This document shows positions 1 to 9,968 of a stretch of 64,000 nt of DNA, one piece after another. Where the stretch lies: the NCBI RefSeq assembly GCF_030440595.1, contig NZ_CP047452.1, positions 1,674,001 through 1,738,000 of the forward strand. The letters run 5' to 3'. The DNA is from Corynebacterium glucuronolyticum DSM 44120. Lineage in GTDB: Bacteria; Actinomycetota; Actinomycetes; Mycobacteriales; Mycobacteriaceae. Below the pieces are notes generated by a model that saw only the letters and a program-made list of their open reading frames with translations, was not told the DNA's origin and made no database searches. Both the position numbers and the translations under genes were made by a program. Within the stretch, counting starts at the first letter, position 1. Every line of letters starts with the position of its first letter.

Positions 1-83
1 ACCACCCGGGTCGAATGTATTTGGCAGCCGTGTTGCGCGGCACTACGTAGCCGCCAGTGGCGGTAGAAGGGCATGGACACACC

Positions 84-1490
84 ATGACGACGCAGAACCT
101 CAATCCCAACGACCCCCGGACCGCAGATGCCACCGCGCCCGCACCGCGTCCCACCCCGAAGCCCGGCCCACGGCCGAAACCCCGCCCCGCGCCCTCGCGT
201 AAACCGGTAGCAACTCTTACGTCCACAGCCTCGTTCGCCCTCGTCGGTGCCCCCACCATTCCGGTCGCCTCCACAAACCCCGGTGCCTACGGTCGCGCCG
301 ACGACAACGGCACTATCTTCCGTACCACCGCCGTCGGAGAGGTCGAAGTGGGCTCCTGGCAAGCCGGCGATCCGACCCAGGGACTCGTCCACTTCGCGCA
401 ACGATTCGACGACCTGCGCACCGAGGTTCTCGTCCTAGGAAACCGCCTCGAAGCGCACCCCGAAGAGGCCTCCACCATCGCTAACCAAGCACGCGCCATC
501 GCGGACCGGCTGCCCAGCGAGCAGGTCGTAGGCGACCTCGACGCCGTCAGCTCCTACCTCGATTTCCTCATCACAGCCACTGAATCCGCACACGCGGAAG
601 CGAAAAAGGCTAAGGAAGAACGTTCAGAGAAGGCCATCGCCCGCAAAGAAGAGCTCATTGCCGAGGCCGAATCCATCGCCGCCGACTCCACCGAGTGGAA
701 GGCCGCCGGCGACCGACTCAAGGCCATCCTCGAGGAATGGAAGACGATCCGCGGAATCGACCGCAAAACCGACGACGCTCTATGGAAGCGTTACGCCCGC
801 GCTCGCGACTCCTTCCGTCGCCGTCGCGGAAGCCACTTCGCTGAGCTCGACCGCAACCGTGCAGCTGCCAAGAAAATCAAGGAAGAACTCGTCGAACGCG
901 CCGAGGCGCTGCAGGATTCCACTGATTGGGGCGAAACTGCAGGCAAATACCGCGAATTGATGAAGGAATGGAAGGCCGCCGGTCGCGCGCCTCGCGATGC
1001 CGACAATAAGCTCTGGGCCCGCTTCCGCGCCGCCCAAGATGTCTTCTTTGGAAACCGCGATTCCGTCACCCGCGAACGCGACCAGGAATTCGAGGCCAAC
1101 GCTACCGCCAAGCAGACGCTCATCGACGAATACGATCCGCTGATCCAACCCGACAAGGATCTCGCCGGTGCACGCGAAAAACTCCACGAGCTACAAGACA
1201 AGTGGGAAGAAATCGGTTACGTCCCGCGCAACCGCATCCGCGAATTTGAGCAGAAGATTGCCGCCCTTGAATCCCGCGTGTCCAACGCCGCCGACGATCA
1301 GTGGCGACGCACCGACCCTGCCGCTCAGGCCCGCGCTGACCAGTTCTCGCGAAAGGTTGAAGAGCTGAACCAGCAGGCTGCCGCCGCCGAGGCCAAGGGC
1401 AAGACTGCCAAGGCTGAGGAACTGCGCGCCCAGGCAGCCCAGTGGCAGGAATGGGCCGACACAGCAAGCCACGCCGTCGAAGACCGCTAA
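84..1490 (+). CDS. DUF349 domain protein
   Basis: A 468-residue soluble protein. The first ~45 residues are rich in Pro, Lys and Arg and look disordered. After a short conserved segment (around SFALVGAPTIPVA) come about three DUF349 repeats of ~70 residues, visible through recurring phrases such as EWKAAGDRLKAILEEWK, GKYRELMKEWKAAGRAPRD and KLHELQDKWEEIGYVPR. The C-terminus is an Ala/Glu/Lys coiled coil. DUF349 proteins are common in Actinobacteria; their biochemical role is not settled, so none is assigned. I chose ATG 84 (MTTQNLNP). A GTG at 57 would add nine residues but has no ribosome binding site. It runs in the same direction as the following HNH gene. Confidence 0.85.
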   Translation: MTTQNLNPNDPRTADATAPAPRPTPKPGPRPKPRPAPSRKPVATLTSTASFALVGAPTIPVASTNPGAYGRADDNGTIFRTTAVGEVEVGSWQAGDPTQGLVHFAQRFDDLRTEVLVLGNRLEAHPEEASTIANQARAIADRLPSEQVVGDLDAVSSYLDFLITATESAHAEAKKAKEERSEKAIARKEELIAEAESIAADSTEWKAAGDRLKAILEEWKTIRGIDRKTDDALWKRYARARDSFRRRRGSHFAELDRNRAAAKKIKEELVERAEALQDSTDWGETAGKYRELMKEWKAAGRAPRDADNKLWARFRAAQDVFFGNRDSVTRERDQEFEANATAKQTLIDEYDPLIQPDKDLAGAREKLHELQDKWEEIGYVPRNRIREFEQKIAALESRVSNAADDQWRRTDPAAQARADQFSRKVEELNQQAAAAEAKGKTAKAEELRAQAAQWQEWADTASHAVEDR

Positions 1491-1569
1491 GCGATTCTTG
1501 TAATTTCGGGGGTGGTGTACCCCCCGTTTCGTGGTGCGCTGGTTTTGTGGTGCCGGTACGGTGCGGGGT

Positions 1570-2706
1570 ATGGAAACATTTCGGGGGGATTATTTACGCC
1601 TCTACGCTGATTCAATGAACACCATCCTTGGGGTGTACCAAGGCTGGTCTGTTGCAAAACTTGTTCGCGGTGGTGCCGACCCGGCACACGCCCGGGTGAT
1701 TAAGAAACTATCCGGCATCTACTTCGGCACCACCAGCGCCACCGTCAAACAAGAACGCTGCCGGGCGCGGTCTAGTGCTAACCACCACACACTGGAATCA
1801 CTGCGGGAAATCGAACGCCACGTAGCCAAACTGAAAAACAAAAACAACGCCTGGCAGCTCCGCATCGGCCTTTTGCAGCAACCCGCCGACCAGGCGGCAA
1901 TAGGCCACCGCGCCAAAGAACTGTTGGCCGCGATCAATGGCACGGGGGCGGAGAACCCGAAGAAGGCGGTGTCGACGAGGCGGGTGAAAAACTCCACCAT
2001 GAAGGACCTGTGCGTACGCACCTCCAGCCACCTGGTCACCCAGGCTATAAACGCCGCCAAAGCCTACGCCGAAAAGGAACACCTCGACCTGGCAGACGCC
2101 ATCTGCCAGTTGATTCTGGGCAATGCCACCGGCAAAGTCGCAACCGTTACCCCCGCTGTCATCGTGCCGCTTAACCCCGACGTGTTGGGGGTGACCCCCG
2201 CAGAACGCGCACACGCCGTCTTATCGCTTACCGACGGGTCGGTGATGCAAGTCAAAGACTTCACCCAAGTCCAAATCACCGCCTTCGGTTTAGCCCTGAC
2301 TGTCAACCACATCACCGGTGAAGACCTGGGGTTGTTCCGCCTGGATCCAGAGGATCCGGATGCCCGGTTTGCTGATGCGTATCAGCGTCAGGTGCTCCGG
2401 CTTATTAACCCGGTGTGTGTGGCCGATGGGTGCGGGGTCGGTGCAGATTATTGCCAGCCGCACCATGTGGTGGCTTTTAAACACGGTGGGAAAACAACAA
2501 CCTCCAACCTGACGATGCTGTGCCCGTATGACAATGGGCGAAACGATGATGATCGGGACCGTCCCCTGCATGGGCATGTGGAGAAAATTGGTGGGTTGGA
2601 CATGTGGGTGCCCGCCTTCGGCGGCAACCCCAAACTCAACATGCACCCCTGCGCCCAAGGCGGCGCCATCCGCCTAGCACGAAAAATGGCCACACTAAAC
2701 AGCTAA
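1570..2706 (+). CDS. HNH endonuclease family protein (DUF222-like)
   Basis: About 378 residues from ATG 1570 (METFRGDYLR); an upstream GTG at 1531 is possible. The N-terminal two thirds are mostly helical, as in the actinobacterial 13E12/DUF222 proteins. Near the C-terminus is a zinc-finger-like HNH module: CVADGCGVGADYCQPHHVVAFKHGG, then SNLTMLC, then CPYDNGRNDDD. Corynebacterial relatives usually read YHNG at the last position; here it is YDNG, so one HNH ligand may be altered. Such genes occur in several copies per actinobacterial genome and are often dispersed like selfish elements. Nuclease activity is inferred from family, not proven. Confidence 0.8.
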   Translation: METFRGDYLRLYADSMNTILGVYQGWSVAKLVRGGADPAHARVIKKLSGIYFGTTSATVKQERCRARSSANHHTLESLREIERHVAKLKNKNNAWQLRIGLLQQPADQAAIGHRAKELLAAINGTGAENPKKAVSTRRVKNSTMKDLCVRTSSHLVTQAINAAKAYAEKEHLDLADAICQLILGNATGKVATVTPAVIVPLNPDVLGVTPAERAHAVLSLTDGSVMQVKDFTQVQITAFGLALTVNHITGEDLGLFRLDPEDPDARFADAYQRQVLRLINPVCVADGCGVGADYCQPHHVVAFKHGGKTTTSNLTMLCPYDNGRNDDDRDRPLHGHVEKIGGLDMWVPAFGGNPKLNMHPCAQGGAIRLARKMATLNS

Positions 2707-2707
2707 A

Positions 2708-2856
2708 CACTGCTCGAAATACAACCCCCTCAGCAGGGGGTTCCCTTCGCACGTCGAAAAGCACACACCCCACGCAGGGTCCGTCCGCGCGCCCGCCGGC
2801 GGGGCAACGACACTGCTCAAAACGCAACCCTCTCAGCAGGGGGTTGCCTTCGCACG
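2708..2856 (+). repeat. Imperfect 46-bp direct repeat, each copy with a hairpin
   Basis: Two copies, 2708-2753 and 2811-2856, both running from CACTGCTC to CCTTCGCACG. Each carries a hairpin. In copy 1 it is 8 bp with a 4-base loop (2723-2730 with 2735-2742, sequence AACCCCCT/AGGGGGTT); copy 2 has one mismatch. They follow the HNH stop directly and sit in the HNH/membrane-protein convergent gap. Neither hairpin has a T-tract, so they are not classical terminators. The gap holds nothing else apart from the terminator at 2911-2942. Confidence 0.7.
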
Positions 2857-2910
2857 CTCACGCTCCCGATGCTGCTAGCACACACGCATTCCCACAACCA
2901 CTACCCCGAC

Positions 2911-2942
2911 CAAATACAAAAACACCCCGCCTGAGCGGGGTG
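2911..2942 (-). terminator. Rho-independent terminator of the membrane protein gene
   Basis: An 8-bp perfect stem (2923-2930 with 2935-2942, CACCCCGC/GCGGGGTG) with loop CTGA. On the minus strand it is followed by a T-rich run (the complement of CAAATACAAAAA). It lies ~20 bp past the stop of the gene at 2961-3629. Confidence 0.8.
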
Positions 2943-2960
2943 CGGTGAGCCGGGAACTTC

Positions 2961-3629
2961 CTATTTGGTTTCTCGACCGTAGGTGGACTCGCTGCGATGA
3001 TGGGCACGGGCGCGCCGATCGTCGGTAAGAAGGGGATGCTCTGCGTTGCGCGACTGTGTAAGGATGACCGCCTGTTCATTGGAGGCCTCACGCTCAGCTG
3101 CCACGCGGCGTCTCTCATCAGCCAGCGCGAGTTGCTCGGGTGTGCGGGTAAAAAGTGTGAGTACAAAACCGAGGATGGCAAGAATGTAGGCAGCTTCTTG
3201 GATAACGAAACCGATGCCAACGCCCCATGGAAGATCACCAGGAGGAGTCAGGGACAACCACCATACGAGGAGAGAAGTGAAAAACGCTGCCGTAACGGTC
3301 GCCCATCCGGCCCATGAAACAAGGGTGGACCGAGTAATGAGGGTAGCCGGAACCAAAATGATGAGCGCGATGAGCCCAAGCCAAGACGAAATGTAAATGG
3401 GCGCGCTCAACATATATGTTTGGGCAGCATCAGTGACCATAAAAACGTCGAGGCCTGTGAGCGAACCAAAGTAGCGGAGAAACTGGGCGACGATGAACAA
3501 AACAACGGCGATGGGCAGCAGGAAAGCCGCCCCGCCGATATAGATCTTTCCGCCGGCAGCACGTTCAGCCGAGGCTAAGTCCTGAGAGCTGTGCGCGGTG
3601 TTTTCCGTCTTCTCTTGTGATTCGGACAT
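2961..3629 (-). CDS. Conserved membrane protein, four predicted TM segments
   Basis: 222 residues. A polar N-terminal tail of ~28 residues is followed by four hydrophobic stretches (about residues 30-55, 75-98, 103-125 and 136-160), then a charged C-terminal tail of ~60 residues rich in Arg/Glu/Ala. I do not recognise a named family, although similar membrane proteins sit beside miaB in corynebacteria. It is transcribed in the same direction as miaB with a 44-bp gap, so it may be read from the miaB promoter. No catalytic motif is visible. Confidence 0.75.
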   Translation of the reverse strand: MSESQEKTENTAHSSQDLASAERAAGGKIYIGGAAFLLPIAVVLFIVAQFLRYFGSLTGLDVFMVTDAAQTYMLSAPIYISSWLGLIALIILVPATLITRSTLVSWAGWATVTAAFFTSLLVWWLSLTPPGDLPWGVGIGFVIQEAAYILAILGFVLTLFTRTPEQLALADERRRVAAEREASNEQAVILTQSRNAEHPLLTDDRRARAHHRSESTYGRETK

Positions 3630-3673
3630 GAGCTACTTTCTTCGAGGTGGATGGCTCTGCATTGAATAATAGG

Positions 3674-5176
3674 TCAGTGGGACCGAATTCCAGGCATTCC
3701 CAGGCCGACCTCACGGGGATTCGGGGCCGTAGTGGGGATAATGCCAGCCTCATAGTGGTCTCCCGCCTTGGTGCGGCGGTGGCTATGAACGCCGGAATCG
3801 GCGATGAGGTAATGGGGCTTGGATTCGGTAACGGTGACGATAACAAAGTCGCCGGGACGGATTCCCTCCCCCGTGCTGGGAGCAAAGTGGACGAGGCGCC
3901 CGTCGCGAGCGCGCCCAGACAGGCGATGATTCTCCGTCCCCTTCTTTGATTGGTGCTCTTGGACGAGGAGTTCTACCTCTTGACCAACGAAGCAAGCGTT
4001 TTCCTCGGCGCAGATGCGTTCCTGCAAGGCTTGAAGCCTCTCGAAGCGCTCCTGGACGACCTCCTTGGGTACTTGGTCTTCGTATGAAGCCGCAGGTGTC
4101 CCAGGCCTGGGGCTGTATTGGAAGGTGAATGCGCTGGTGAAGCGCGCACGTTCGACGACATCGAGGGTCTTTTGGAAGTCTTCCTCTGTTTCACCGGGGA
4201 AGCCCACGATAATGTCGGTAGTGATGGCTGCGTGGGGGATCTTTTCCCGCACTTCGTCGAGAATCGAAAGGAATTTCTTTGTCCGGTAGCTACGGCGCAT
4301 CCGCTTAAGCACCTGGTCCGACCCTGACTGCAAAGGCATGTGCAGCTGTGGGCAAATATTCGGGGTATCTACCATGGCATCGATGACATCACTGGTGAAT
4401 TCTGCAGGGTGGGGTGATGTGAAACGAAGCCTCTCCAGGCCGTCGATTTCGCCACAGGCACGCAGCAGCTTGGAGAAGGCGCTCCGGTCCCGCTCGACGC
4501 TGGGGTCGGCAAAGTTCACGCCGTAGGCGTTGACGTTCTGGCCGAGAAGGGTGACTTCTTCCACTCCCTGCTCGACAAGCGCCCGTACTTCCGCCAGGAT
4601 GTCGCCGGGGCGACGATCGAGTTCTTTGCCTCGCAGATGCGGGACGATGCAAAACGTGCACGTGTTATTGCATCCGACTGAGATACTCACCCAACCGGAA
4701 TAGGCGGATTCACGCTTTGCGGGCAGCACGGAGGGGAAGTCCTCCAGCGCGTCCTTAATTTCCACTTCCGCGCGTTTGTTGTGGGATGCTCGATCGAGCA
4801 GTGCCGGCAGGGATCCAAGGTTGTGGGTGCCGAAGACAACATCCACCCATGGCGCCTTTTCTATGATTTTTTTGCCGTCGTTTTGTGCCTGGCACCCACC
4901 AACGGCGATCTGCATCGTGGGGTGGTCCTCTTTGACTCCGAGGAGCTGTCCCAGGGTGCCGTACAGCCGCTGGGCCGCGTTTTCGCGTACGGCGCAGGTG
5001 TTGAAGACAATGAGATCCGGTACGACTGTGTGATCTCCAGCGACCAGTGGATCCTCGCCCTCATACGCAACGTAGCCGGCGCTCTCCAAGAGCCCGGATA
5101 ACCGTTCGGAATCGTGTACGTTCATTTGGCAGCCAAAGGTGCGCACTTGGTAGGTCTTAGGTATCGAGGCAGTCAC
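3674..5176 (-). CDS. miaB: tRNA-2-methylthio-N6-dimethylallyladenosine synthase MiaB
   Basis: 500 residues from GTG 5176 (reading [19 protein letters not shown]). The enzyme adds the methylthio group to i6A37 of tRNA. Three N-terminal cysteines of the auxiliary cluster are visible ([23 protein letters not shown]), followed by the radical SAM CxxxCxxC in [18 protein letters not shown] and a C-terminal TRAM-like segment ([17 protein letters not shown]). I preferred this start because a TACAAT -10 box (5185-5190) ends 8 nt before it, as in leaderless corynebacterial transcripts. A longer reading frame to 5269 adds residues not typical of MiaB. Confidence 0.95.
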   Translation of the reverse strand: MTASIPKTYQVRTFGCQMNVHDSERLSGLLESAGYVAYEGEDPLVAGDHTVVPDLIVFNTCAVRENAAQRLYGTLGQLLGVKEDHPTMQIAVGGCQAQNDGKKIIEKAPWVDVVFGTHNLGSLPALLDRASHNKRAEVEIKDALEDFPSVLPAKRESAYSGWVSISVGCNNTCTFCIVPHLRGKELDRRPGDILAEVRALVEQGVEEVTLLGQNVNAYGVNFADPSVERDRSAFSKLLRACGEIDGLERLRFTSPHPAEFTSDVIDAMVDTPNICPQLHMPLQSGSDQVLKRMRRSYRTKKFLSILDEVREKIPHAAITTDIIVGFPGETEEDFQKTLDVVERARFTSAFTFQYSPRPGTPAASYEDQVPKEVVQERFERLQALQERICAEENACFVGQEVELLVQEHQSKKGTENHRLSGRARDGRLVHFAPSTGEGIRPGDFVIVTVTESKPHYLIADSGVHSHRRTKAGDHYEAGIIPTTAPNPREVGLGMPGIRSH

Positions 5177-5714
5177 GGCACAACATTGTATGGTACGAGG
5201 TTTCTTAGGCCTAACCGGCCGTGCGCTGGTGAATAAAAGGCGATTGCTGCTTTTGGCGTCGCACACCATTTGTACCTTTCGCTATTATCTCGCCTGTTTT
5301 GCTTCACACGTTGGGGTACTCGCCAGCACGTTGCCTTTCTTCGGAGTGGAACTGTGTAGCGCCACCCTATTGGCCTTTCTGGCGCAGTACCATAATTTGT
5401 GGCTACATACTTCACCAGCGCTCCTCTTTGTTTATTAACCCCCGCTGTACGTAATTGGTCTGCTGTTTCGGGGGCACCCGATGGCTATGCATCGCAGGTA
5501 ATAAATTCAACGATGCCACTATTTCGCACCTCGATTTAGTGTTACTAAAGTGGCGAAAATTCGGCCGTTACTCCATGCCAGGAATTAGAAACCTAAATTG
5601 TTGCGTTATTCCTGCTACAGCGCAGAATTTTAAAACATTCGCCCGTCGCATCGAGCGGGTTACCGGGCAGTCGAAAACTCCAAAACTTGAGTTCAGATGT
5701 TTTAGGCTAAATAC
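5177..5714. other. Divergent intergenic region, miaB / nuo regulator
   Basis: 538 bp without a gene I can support. The left edge carries the miaB promoter. The rest is visibly more AT-rich than its neighbours and must hold the promoter for the regulator-nuo cluster. Just before the regulator ATG is TTTTAGGCTAAATACATG, where TAGGCT or TAAATA could act as a -10 element. No clear operator or hairpin was found. Confidence 0.5.
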
Positions 5715-6170
5715 ATGCCCGAATCCAGTGTGGTTAGAACCACCCACGACAGTCACGACCCGGCCAAGCCGGTTCGTATTGCTGTTTACTCCGATAGGCG
5801 AGCGCTCAGAGAGGATGTTCGCGCGGCTATCGGCAGCAGTCTTGGTCGCGACTTTCCGTCGGTGGAACTAACAGATTTTGCAACCGCGCCCATCCTCGTC
5901 AGGGCGCTTCTTAACCGCGAGTTCGATCTCTGCCTGCTGGACGGCGAAACCGCCCCGCTTGGTGGCATCGGATTGGCGTACCAGATCCGAAATGAAGTGG
6001 ACAATCCCCCGCCACTGGTACTCCTGTTGGCACGACGCGACGACGCGTGGCTTGCCACGTGGTCCAAGGCCGACGAGGTAGTCCCACTTCCTATTGACCC
6101 TCTCCAGCTCCCGGCGACAGTGTCCCGCGTTCTTTCTGAACGACAGGCCATGCGCGAGGCTGTGGAATAG
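5715..6170 (+). CDS. Stand-alone receiver-domain regulator upstream of nuo (Rv3143-like)
   Basis: 151 residues with a response-regulator receiver fold and no output domain. Visible are an acidic-pocket region (VYSDRRALRED), a candidate phospho-acceptor Asp in CLLDGETAP, and the closing strand region DEVVPLPIDPLQL. M. tuberculosis has a comparable receiver-only protein, Rv3143, next to its nuo operon, so position supports the match. It lies 12 bp before nuoA and is probably co-transcribed. A role in controlling or interacting with complex I is inference; no partner kinase is in the window. Confidence 0.75.
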   Translation: MPESSVVRTTHDSHDPAKPVRIAVYSDRRALREDVRAAIGSSLGRDFPSVELTDFATAPILVRALLNREFDLCLLDGETAPLGGIGLAYQIRNEVDNPPPLVLLLARRDDAWLATWSKADEVVPLPIDPLQLPATVSRVLSERQAMREAVE

Positions 6171-6182
6171 ACAGGAGACCTC

Positions 6183-6542
6183 GTGAATTATTACGTTCCC
6201 ATCCTTGCGCTCGTCGCCATCGCGGCAATCTTCGTCGCCGTGATGATCGTGGTGTCCATCGTCTTAGGCCCGCACCGGCACAACAACGCCAAGTATGACG
6301 TGTACGAGTGCGGTGTGGAAGCTGTAGAACGCCCCGCCGACGGTGGCAAGATGTCGTTGAAGTACTTCACCATCGCCATGATGTTCATCATCTTCGATGT
6401 GGAGACCATCTTCCTCTTCCCCTTCGCCGTGAGCTTTGGGCTCATGGGGTGGTTCATGGTGATTGAAATCATCCTGTTCGTGCTCACCCTCCTCACCGCC
6501 TACATCTATGTATGGCGTCGCGGGGGGCTCACCTGGGAATAG
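6183..6542 (+). CDS. nuoA: NADH-quinone oxidoreductase subunit A
   Basis: 119 residues, three TM helices, the small membrane subunit at the junction of the peripheral and membrane arms of complex I. Conserved landmarks are KYDVYECGVE in the loop after helix 1, KYFTIAMMFIIFDVETIFLFPFAV in helix 2 and YIYVWRRGGLTWE at the end. Start is GTG 6183 with AGGAGA close upstream. First gene of the complete nuoA-N operon. Confidence 0.96.
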   Translation: MNYYVPILALVAIAAIFVAVMIVVSIVLGPHRHNNAKYDVYECGVEAVERPADGGKMSLKYFTIAMMFIIFDVETIFLFPFAVSFGLMGWFMVIEIILFVLTLLTAYIYVWRRGGLTWE

Positions 6543-6590
6543 CTCAGACGTTGAAGTACGTATCTCCGAAAAAGAACTGGATTAGTACCT

Positions 6591-7160
6591 ATGGGAATTG
6601 AAGACAACCTTAAAGGCGGTTATCTCACAACGACCACCGAGTGGCTCTTTGGTCTTACTCGCGAGTGGTCAGTGTGGCCCGCCACCTTCGGCCTCGCGTG
6701 CTGCGCATTCGAAATGATGAGCTACGCGGGGCCCCGTTACGATTCGTCTCGCTGGGGCCAGGAGGTCTTCCGCGCCTCCCCTCGGCAGGCGGATTTGCTT
6801 ATCGTCTCAGGCCGCGTGAGCCAGAAGATGGCGCCGATCATGCGACGTGTCTACGACCAGATGCCGGATCCGAAGTGGGTCATCGCCATGGGCGCATGCT
6901 CCTCCTCCGGTGGCATCTTCAATAACTACGCCATCGTCCAGGGTGCGGACCACATCGTCCCCGTCGATGTTTACGTCCCCGGCTGCCCTCCGCGCCCGGA
7001 AATGCTTATCGACGCTTCGTTCAAGCTTCGTGCCATCATCGCCAAGCAGACCAAGGTCGGCGATGCGAACACGATCGAGGACGAGCGTCGCAAGGAAGAA
7101 GCGGCCCTTGCAGGAGAAATCCGGCAGGCCCCCGAGAAACTCATCAAGATGAAGAAGTAG
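6591..7160 (+). CDS. nuoB: NADH-quinone oxidoreductase subunit B
   Basis: 189 residues. Carries the N2 [4Fe-4S] cluster that passes electrons to quinone. The cluster ligands are present: the adjacent pair C37/C38 (LACCAFEMM), C103 (GACSSSGG) and C132 (PGCPPRPE). The N-terminus ([17 protein letters not shown]) is the usual actinobacterial form. A 48-bp gap separates it from nuoA; nuoC follows after 8 bp. Confidence 0.97.
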   Translation: MGIEDNLKGGYLTTTTEWLFGLTREWSVWPATFGLACCAFEMMSYAGPRYDSSRWGQEVFRASPRQADLLIVSGRVSQKMAPIMRRVYDQMPDPKWVIAMGACSSSGGIFNNYAIVQGADHIVPVDVYVPGCPPRPEMLIDASFKLRAIIAKQTKVGDANTIEDERRKEEAALAGEIRQAPEKLIKMKK

Positions 7161-7168
7161 GGTGCGAC

Positions 7169-7870
7169 GTGACTGAAAACCAAGCAAACCCGCTTCACCC
7201 ATCCACGGAGGAGCAACAGGAGATCGTTCGCGATAATTCGCACGCAGTCTTCGGTTCCCGTCGTGGTATGTGGGTGGATGGTACCGGCGATGTGTCCGGC
7301 TTTTCCAAGATCGTGCGCCTGCCAGACCGGATTGTCGCCGACGATGATCCGACCGCGAACCCACTGGCAGCTCGGCTCTTCGAGCTCGTCCCTGAGCTTC
7401 GTGATGCCCCTGCTGTCTCTGGTGGAGACCAGCTGACCATTTATGTGCCCCGCGAGCACCTGCTGGCGGCAGCCCACGCGCTGCGCGATGACCAAGAACT
7501 ACGGTGCGAGACGTGTTCCTCAGTTTCCGGTGTGCATTACCCGCAGGACACGGATGCCGAGCTGCACGCGGTGTACCACTTTTATTCGTTCACGCACAAC
7601 CACCGCGTGCGCTTCGAGGTCGTCTGCCCCGTCAACGATCCGCATATTCCCTCCCTCACCGGTATCTACCCCGGTGTGAACTTCCACGAGAGGGAGACAT
7701 GGGACATGTTCGGCATCATCTTCGACGGCCATCCCTCTCTCACGCGCATTCTCATGCCGGATGATTGGTCCGGCCACCCGCAGAGAAAAGACTACAAGCT
7801 CGGCGGTGTGCCAGTGGAGTTCTCCGATACTGACGTGCCACCGGTTGAGGACAGAAGGAGGTACCGCTAG
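7169..7870 (+). CDS. nuoC: NADH-quinone oxidoreductase subunit C
   Basis: 233 residues from GTG 7169. A 30-kDa-type hydrophilic subunit of the connecting module. The signature is [42 protein letters not shown] near the C-terminus. Separate from NuoD, as in most Actinobacteria; its stop shares one base with the nuoD start, indicating translational coupling. Confidence 0.95.
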   Translation: MTENQANPLHPSTEEQQEIVRDNSHAVFGSRRGMWVDGTGDVSGFSKIVRLPDRIVADDDPTANPLAARLFELVPELRDAPAVSGGDQLTIYVPREHLLAAAHALRDDQELRCETCSSVSGVHYPQDTDAELHAVYHFYSFTHNHRVRFEVVCPVNDPHIPSLTGIYPGVNFHERETWDMFGIIFDGHPSLTRILMPDDWSGHPQRKDYKLGGVPVEFSDTDVPPVEDRRRYR

Positions 7871-9234
7871 TGACTACCGGATACTCGGCTCCAGCTGGAT
7901 CGACTGCGCTGTCGCCCGAGCAGGAATTTTCTGACCCGTCGATCCCCCAGTACTCGGCTGAAGGCGGAGACTGGCAGCAGATCGTCGAGGCGCAGCACCG
8001 TGACCGCGCCGACAGGATGATCATCAACATGGGTCCGGCGCACCCCTCCACACACGGCGTTATGCGCCTGTGCCTGGAGATGGATGGTGATATTGTCACC
8101 AACCTCCGCCCGGCAATCGGCTACCTACACACGGGAATTGAAAAGACTGCCGAATACCGCACGTGGACGCAGGGTTCTGCCCTCGTCACGCGCATGGATT
8201 ACGTCGCCCCGATGTTCAACGAGTGCGTTTACTCCATGGCTGTGGAAAAGGTCATGGGGATTACGGACGCCATCCCTGAGCGGGCACAGATCATTCGCGT
8301 TTTGTGCCTTGAGCTCTGCCGCATCGCCAGCCACCTCGTGGCGCTGGCAACCGGCGGTAACGAGCTGGGTGGCACGACGCTGCTCACCAACGGGCTCCGC
8401 GAGCGTGAGCGCATCCTCGACTTCTTCGAGTGCATCTCTGGACTGCGCATGAACCACGCGTACATCCGCCCCGGCGGTGTGGCTGGGGATCTGCCAGAAG
8501 ACGGTATGAAGATCCTCGATACGTGCCTCGACTGGTTGGAAAAGCGGATGCCCGACTTTTCCAAGATGCTCAACGATAACCCCGTGTTCAAGAAGCGCTT
8601 CGTGGATGTCGCCTACCTTGACCTCACGGGCTGCATGGCTCTCGGGATCACCGGCCCACGCCTGCGCGCTGCCGGCCTGCAGTGGGACCTCCGCAAGGCG
8701 GAGCCGTGCCTCGGCTACGAAACATACGATTTCGACGTTCCTGTGTGGGACACCTGTGATGCCTACGGCGCATACCGCGTCCGCCTGGCGGAGATGTTTG
8801 AATCACTCAAGATCGCCCGCCAGTGTCGTGATCGTCTGGCACAGACCGAGGGCCAGCCATTCATGGTGAAGGACCCGAAGATCGCCCGCCCCGCCTACCT
8901 CAAGGTGTACAAGGACGGCCAAGGCAACAGCTACGAGCACGTCAAGAACATCATGGGCCAGGATATGGAGTCCCTCATTCACCACTTCAAGCTGGTGACC
9001 GAGGGATTCAAGGTGCCTGCCGGCCAGGCCTACGTGGAGCTCGAGTCCCCGAAGGGGATCATTGGCTGCCACGTCGTTTCCGATGGTGGCACCCACCCCT
9101 ACCGCGTCCACATGCGCGACCCTGCGTTCCACGCCATCCAGGCGCTGCCCGCCCTGTGCGAGGGCGGAACGCTGTCGGATGTTGTCGTAGCAATCAGTTC
9201 CATCGACCCCGTTCTTGGAGGTGTAGACCGGTGA
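7870..9234 (+). CDS. nuoD: NADH-quinone oxidoreductase subunit D
   Basis: 454 residues from GTG 7870. The 49-kDa-type subunit forming the quinone-binding cavity with NuoB. Family landmarks: [38 protein letters not shown], a long helical core, and the C-terminal phrase [21 protein letters not shown] and [12 protein letters not shown]. Start and stop overlap both neighbours by 1-4 bp. Confidence 0.97.
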   Translation: MTTGYSAPAGSTALSPEQEFSDPSIPQYSAEGGDWQQIVEAQHRDRADRMIINMGPAHPSTHGVMRLCLEMDGDIVTNLRPAIGYLHTGIEKTAEYRTWTQGSALVTRMDYVAPMFNECVYSMAVEKVMGITDAIPERAQIIRVLCLELCRIASHLVALATGGNELGGTTLLTNGLRERERILDFFECISGLRMNHAYIRPGGVAGDLPEDGMKILDTCLDWLEKRMPDFSKMLNDNPVFKKRFVDVAYLDLTGCMALGITGPRLRAAGLQWDLRKAEPCLGYETYDFDVPVWDTCDAYGAYRVRLAEMFESLKIARQCRDRLAQTEGQPFMVKDPKIARPAYLKVYKDGQGNSYEHVKNIMGQDMESLIHHFKLVTEGFKVPAGQAYVELESPKGIIGCHVVSDGGTHPYRVHMRDPAFHAIQALPALCEGGTLSDVVVAISSIDPVLGGVDR

Positions 9235-9968
9235 CCGACCACACGCCTCACCAGCACTTTGAGGCCCACTTCAGCGATGACGACCGCGTCGATCTCGCCG
9301 ATACAACTACTAACCTGACCGACGCTGATGTCGCCGACCTGAAGGAACTGGCTGGGCGGTACCCTAACCCCCAGTCCGCGTTGCTCCCCATGTTGCACCT
9401 CGTGCAAAGCGTGGATGGCAAGGTATCCGGAGAAGGCGTGCGTCGCATCGCGTCGCTTCTGCACATGACGGAGGCGCAGGTCATCGGAGTGGCAACGTTC
9501 TACTCCATGTACCACACCCACGAGGTGGGAAAGCACCTCGTGGGTGTGTGCACATCCGCACTGTGCGCCACCATGGGTGGCGACATCATCTATGACGCAG
9601 TCAAGCGCCATCTGGAGCTCGACGGCGAAGAGGACACCACCAGCGATGGGATGTTCACCCTCGAACGCATCGAATGCAACGCAGCCTGCGACTTCGCCCC
9701 CATCCTCATGCTCAACTGGGAGTACATGGACAACATGACCCCCAAGAAGGCCATCGAGATCCTGGACAAGCTTCGCGACGGCCAAGAGGTCTCCTCCACC
9801 CGCGGCCCCAAGATCACTAGCTGGCGCGACAACGAACGCGTACTCGCCGGCTTCTACGATGGTCGCGCCGACGAGGGACCAGGCGCTGGCCCTGCTAGTC
9901 TCCGTGGCCTTGAGCTAGCGGATGGTTACACCTACGACAAGACGGTGGGAGGTGCTGACCGTGACTAA
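9231..9968 (+). CDS. nuoE: NADH-quinone oxidoreductase subunit E
   Basis: 245 residues from GTG 9231, overlapping the nuoD stop as GTGA. A thioredoxin-fold [2Fe-2S] protein of the NADH-input module. Ligands lie in [11 protein letters not shown] and in [10 protein letters not shown] longer reading frame from 9156 lies inside nuoD and was not used. The last ~50 residues extend beyond the compact NuoE core. Confidence 0.95.
   Translation: MTDHTPHQHFEAHFSDDDRVDLADTTTNLTDADVADLKELAGRYPNPQSALLPMLHLVQSVDGKVSGEGVRRIASLLHMTEAQVIGVATFYSMYHTHEVGKHLVGVCTSALCATMGGDIIYDAVKRHLELDGEEDTTSDGMFTLERIECNAACDFAPILMLNWEYMDNMTPKKAIEILDKLRDGQEVSSTRGPKITSWRDNERVLAGFYDGRADEGPGAGPASLRGLELADGYTYDKTVGGADRD

Noticed and set aside
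5455..5871. 138-residue frame overlapping the nuo regulator
   Set aside because: Overlaps the regulator in another frame; no start signal or family resemblance.
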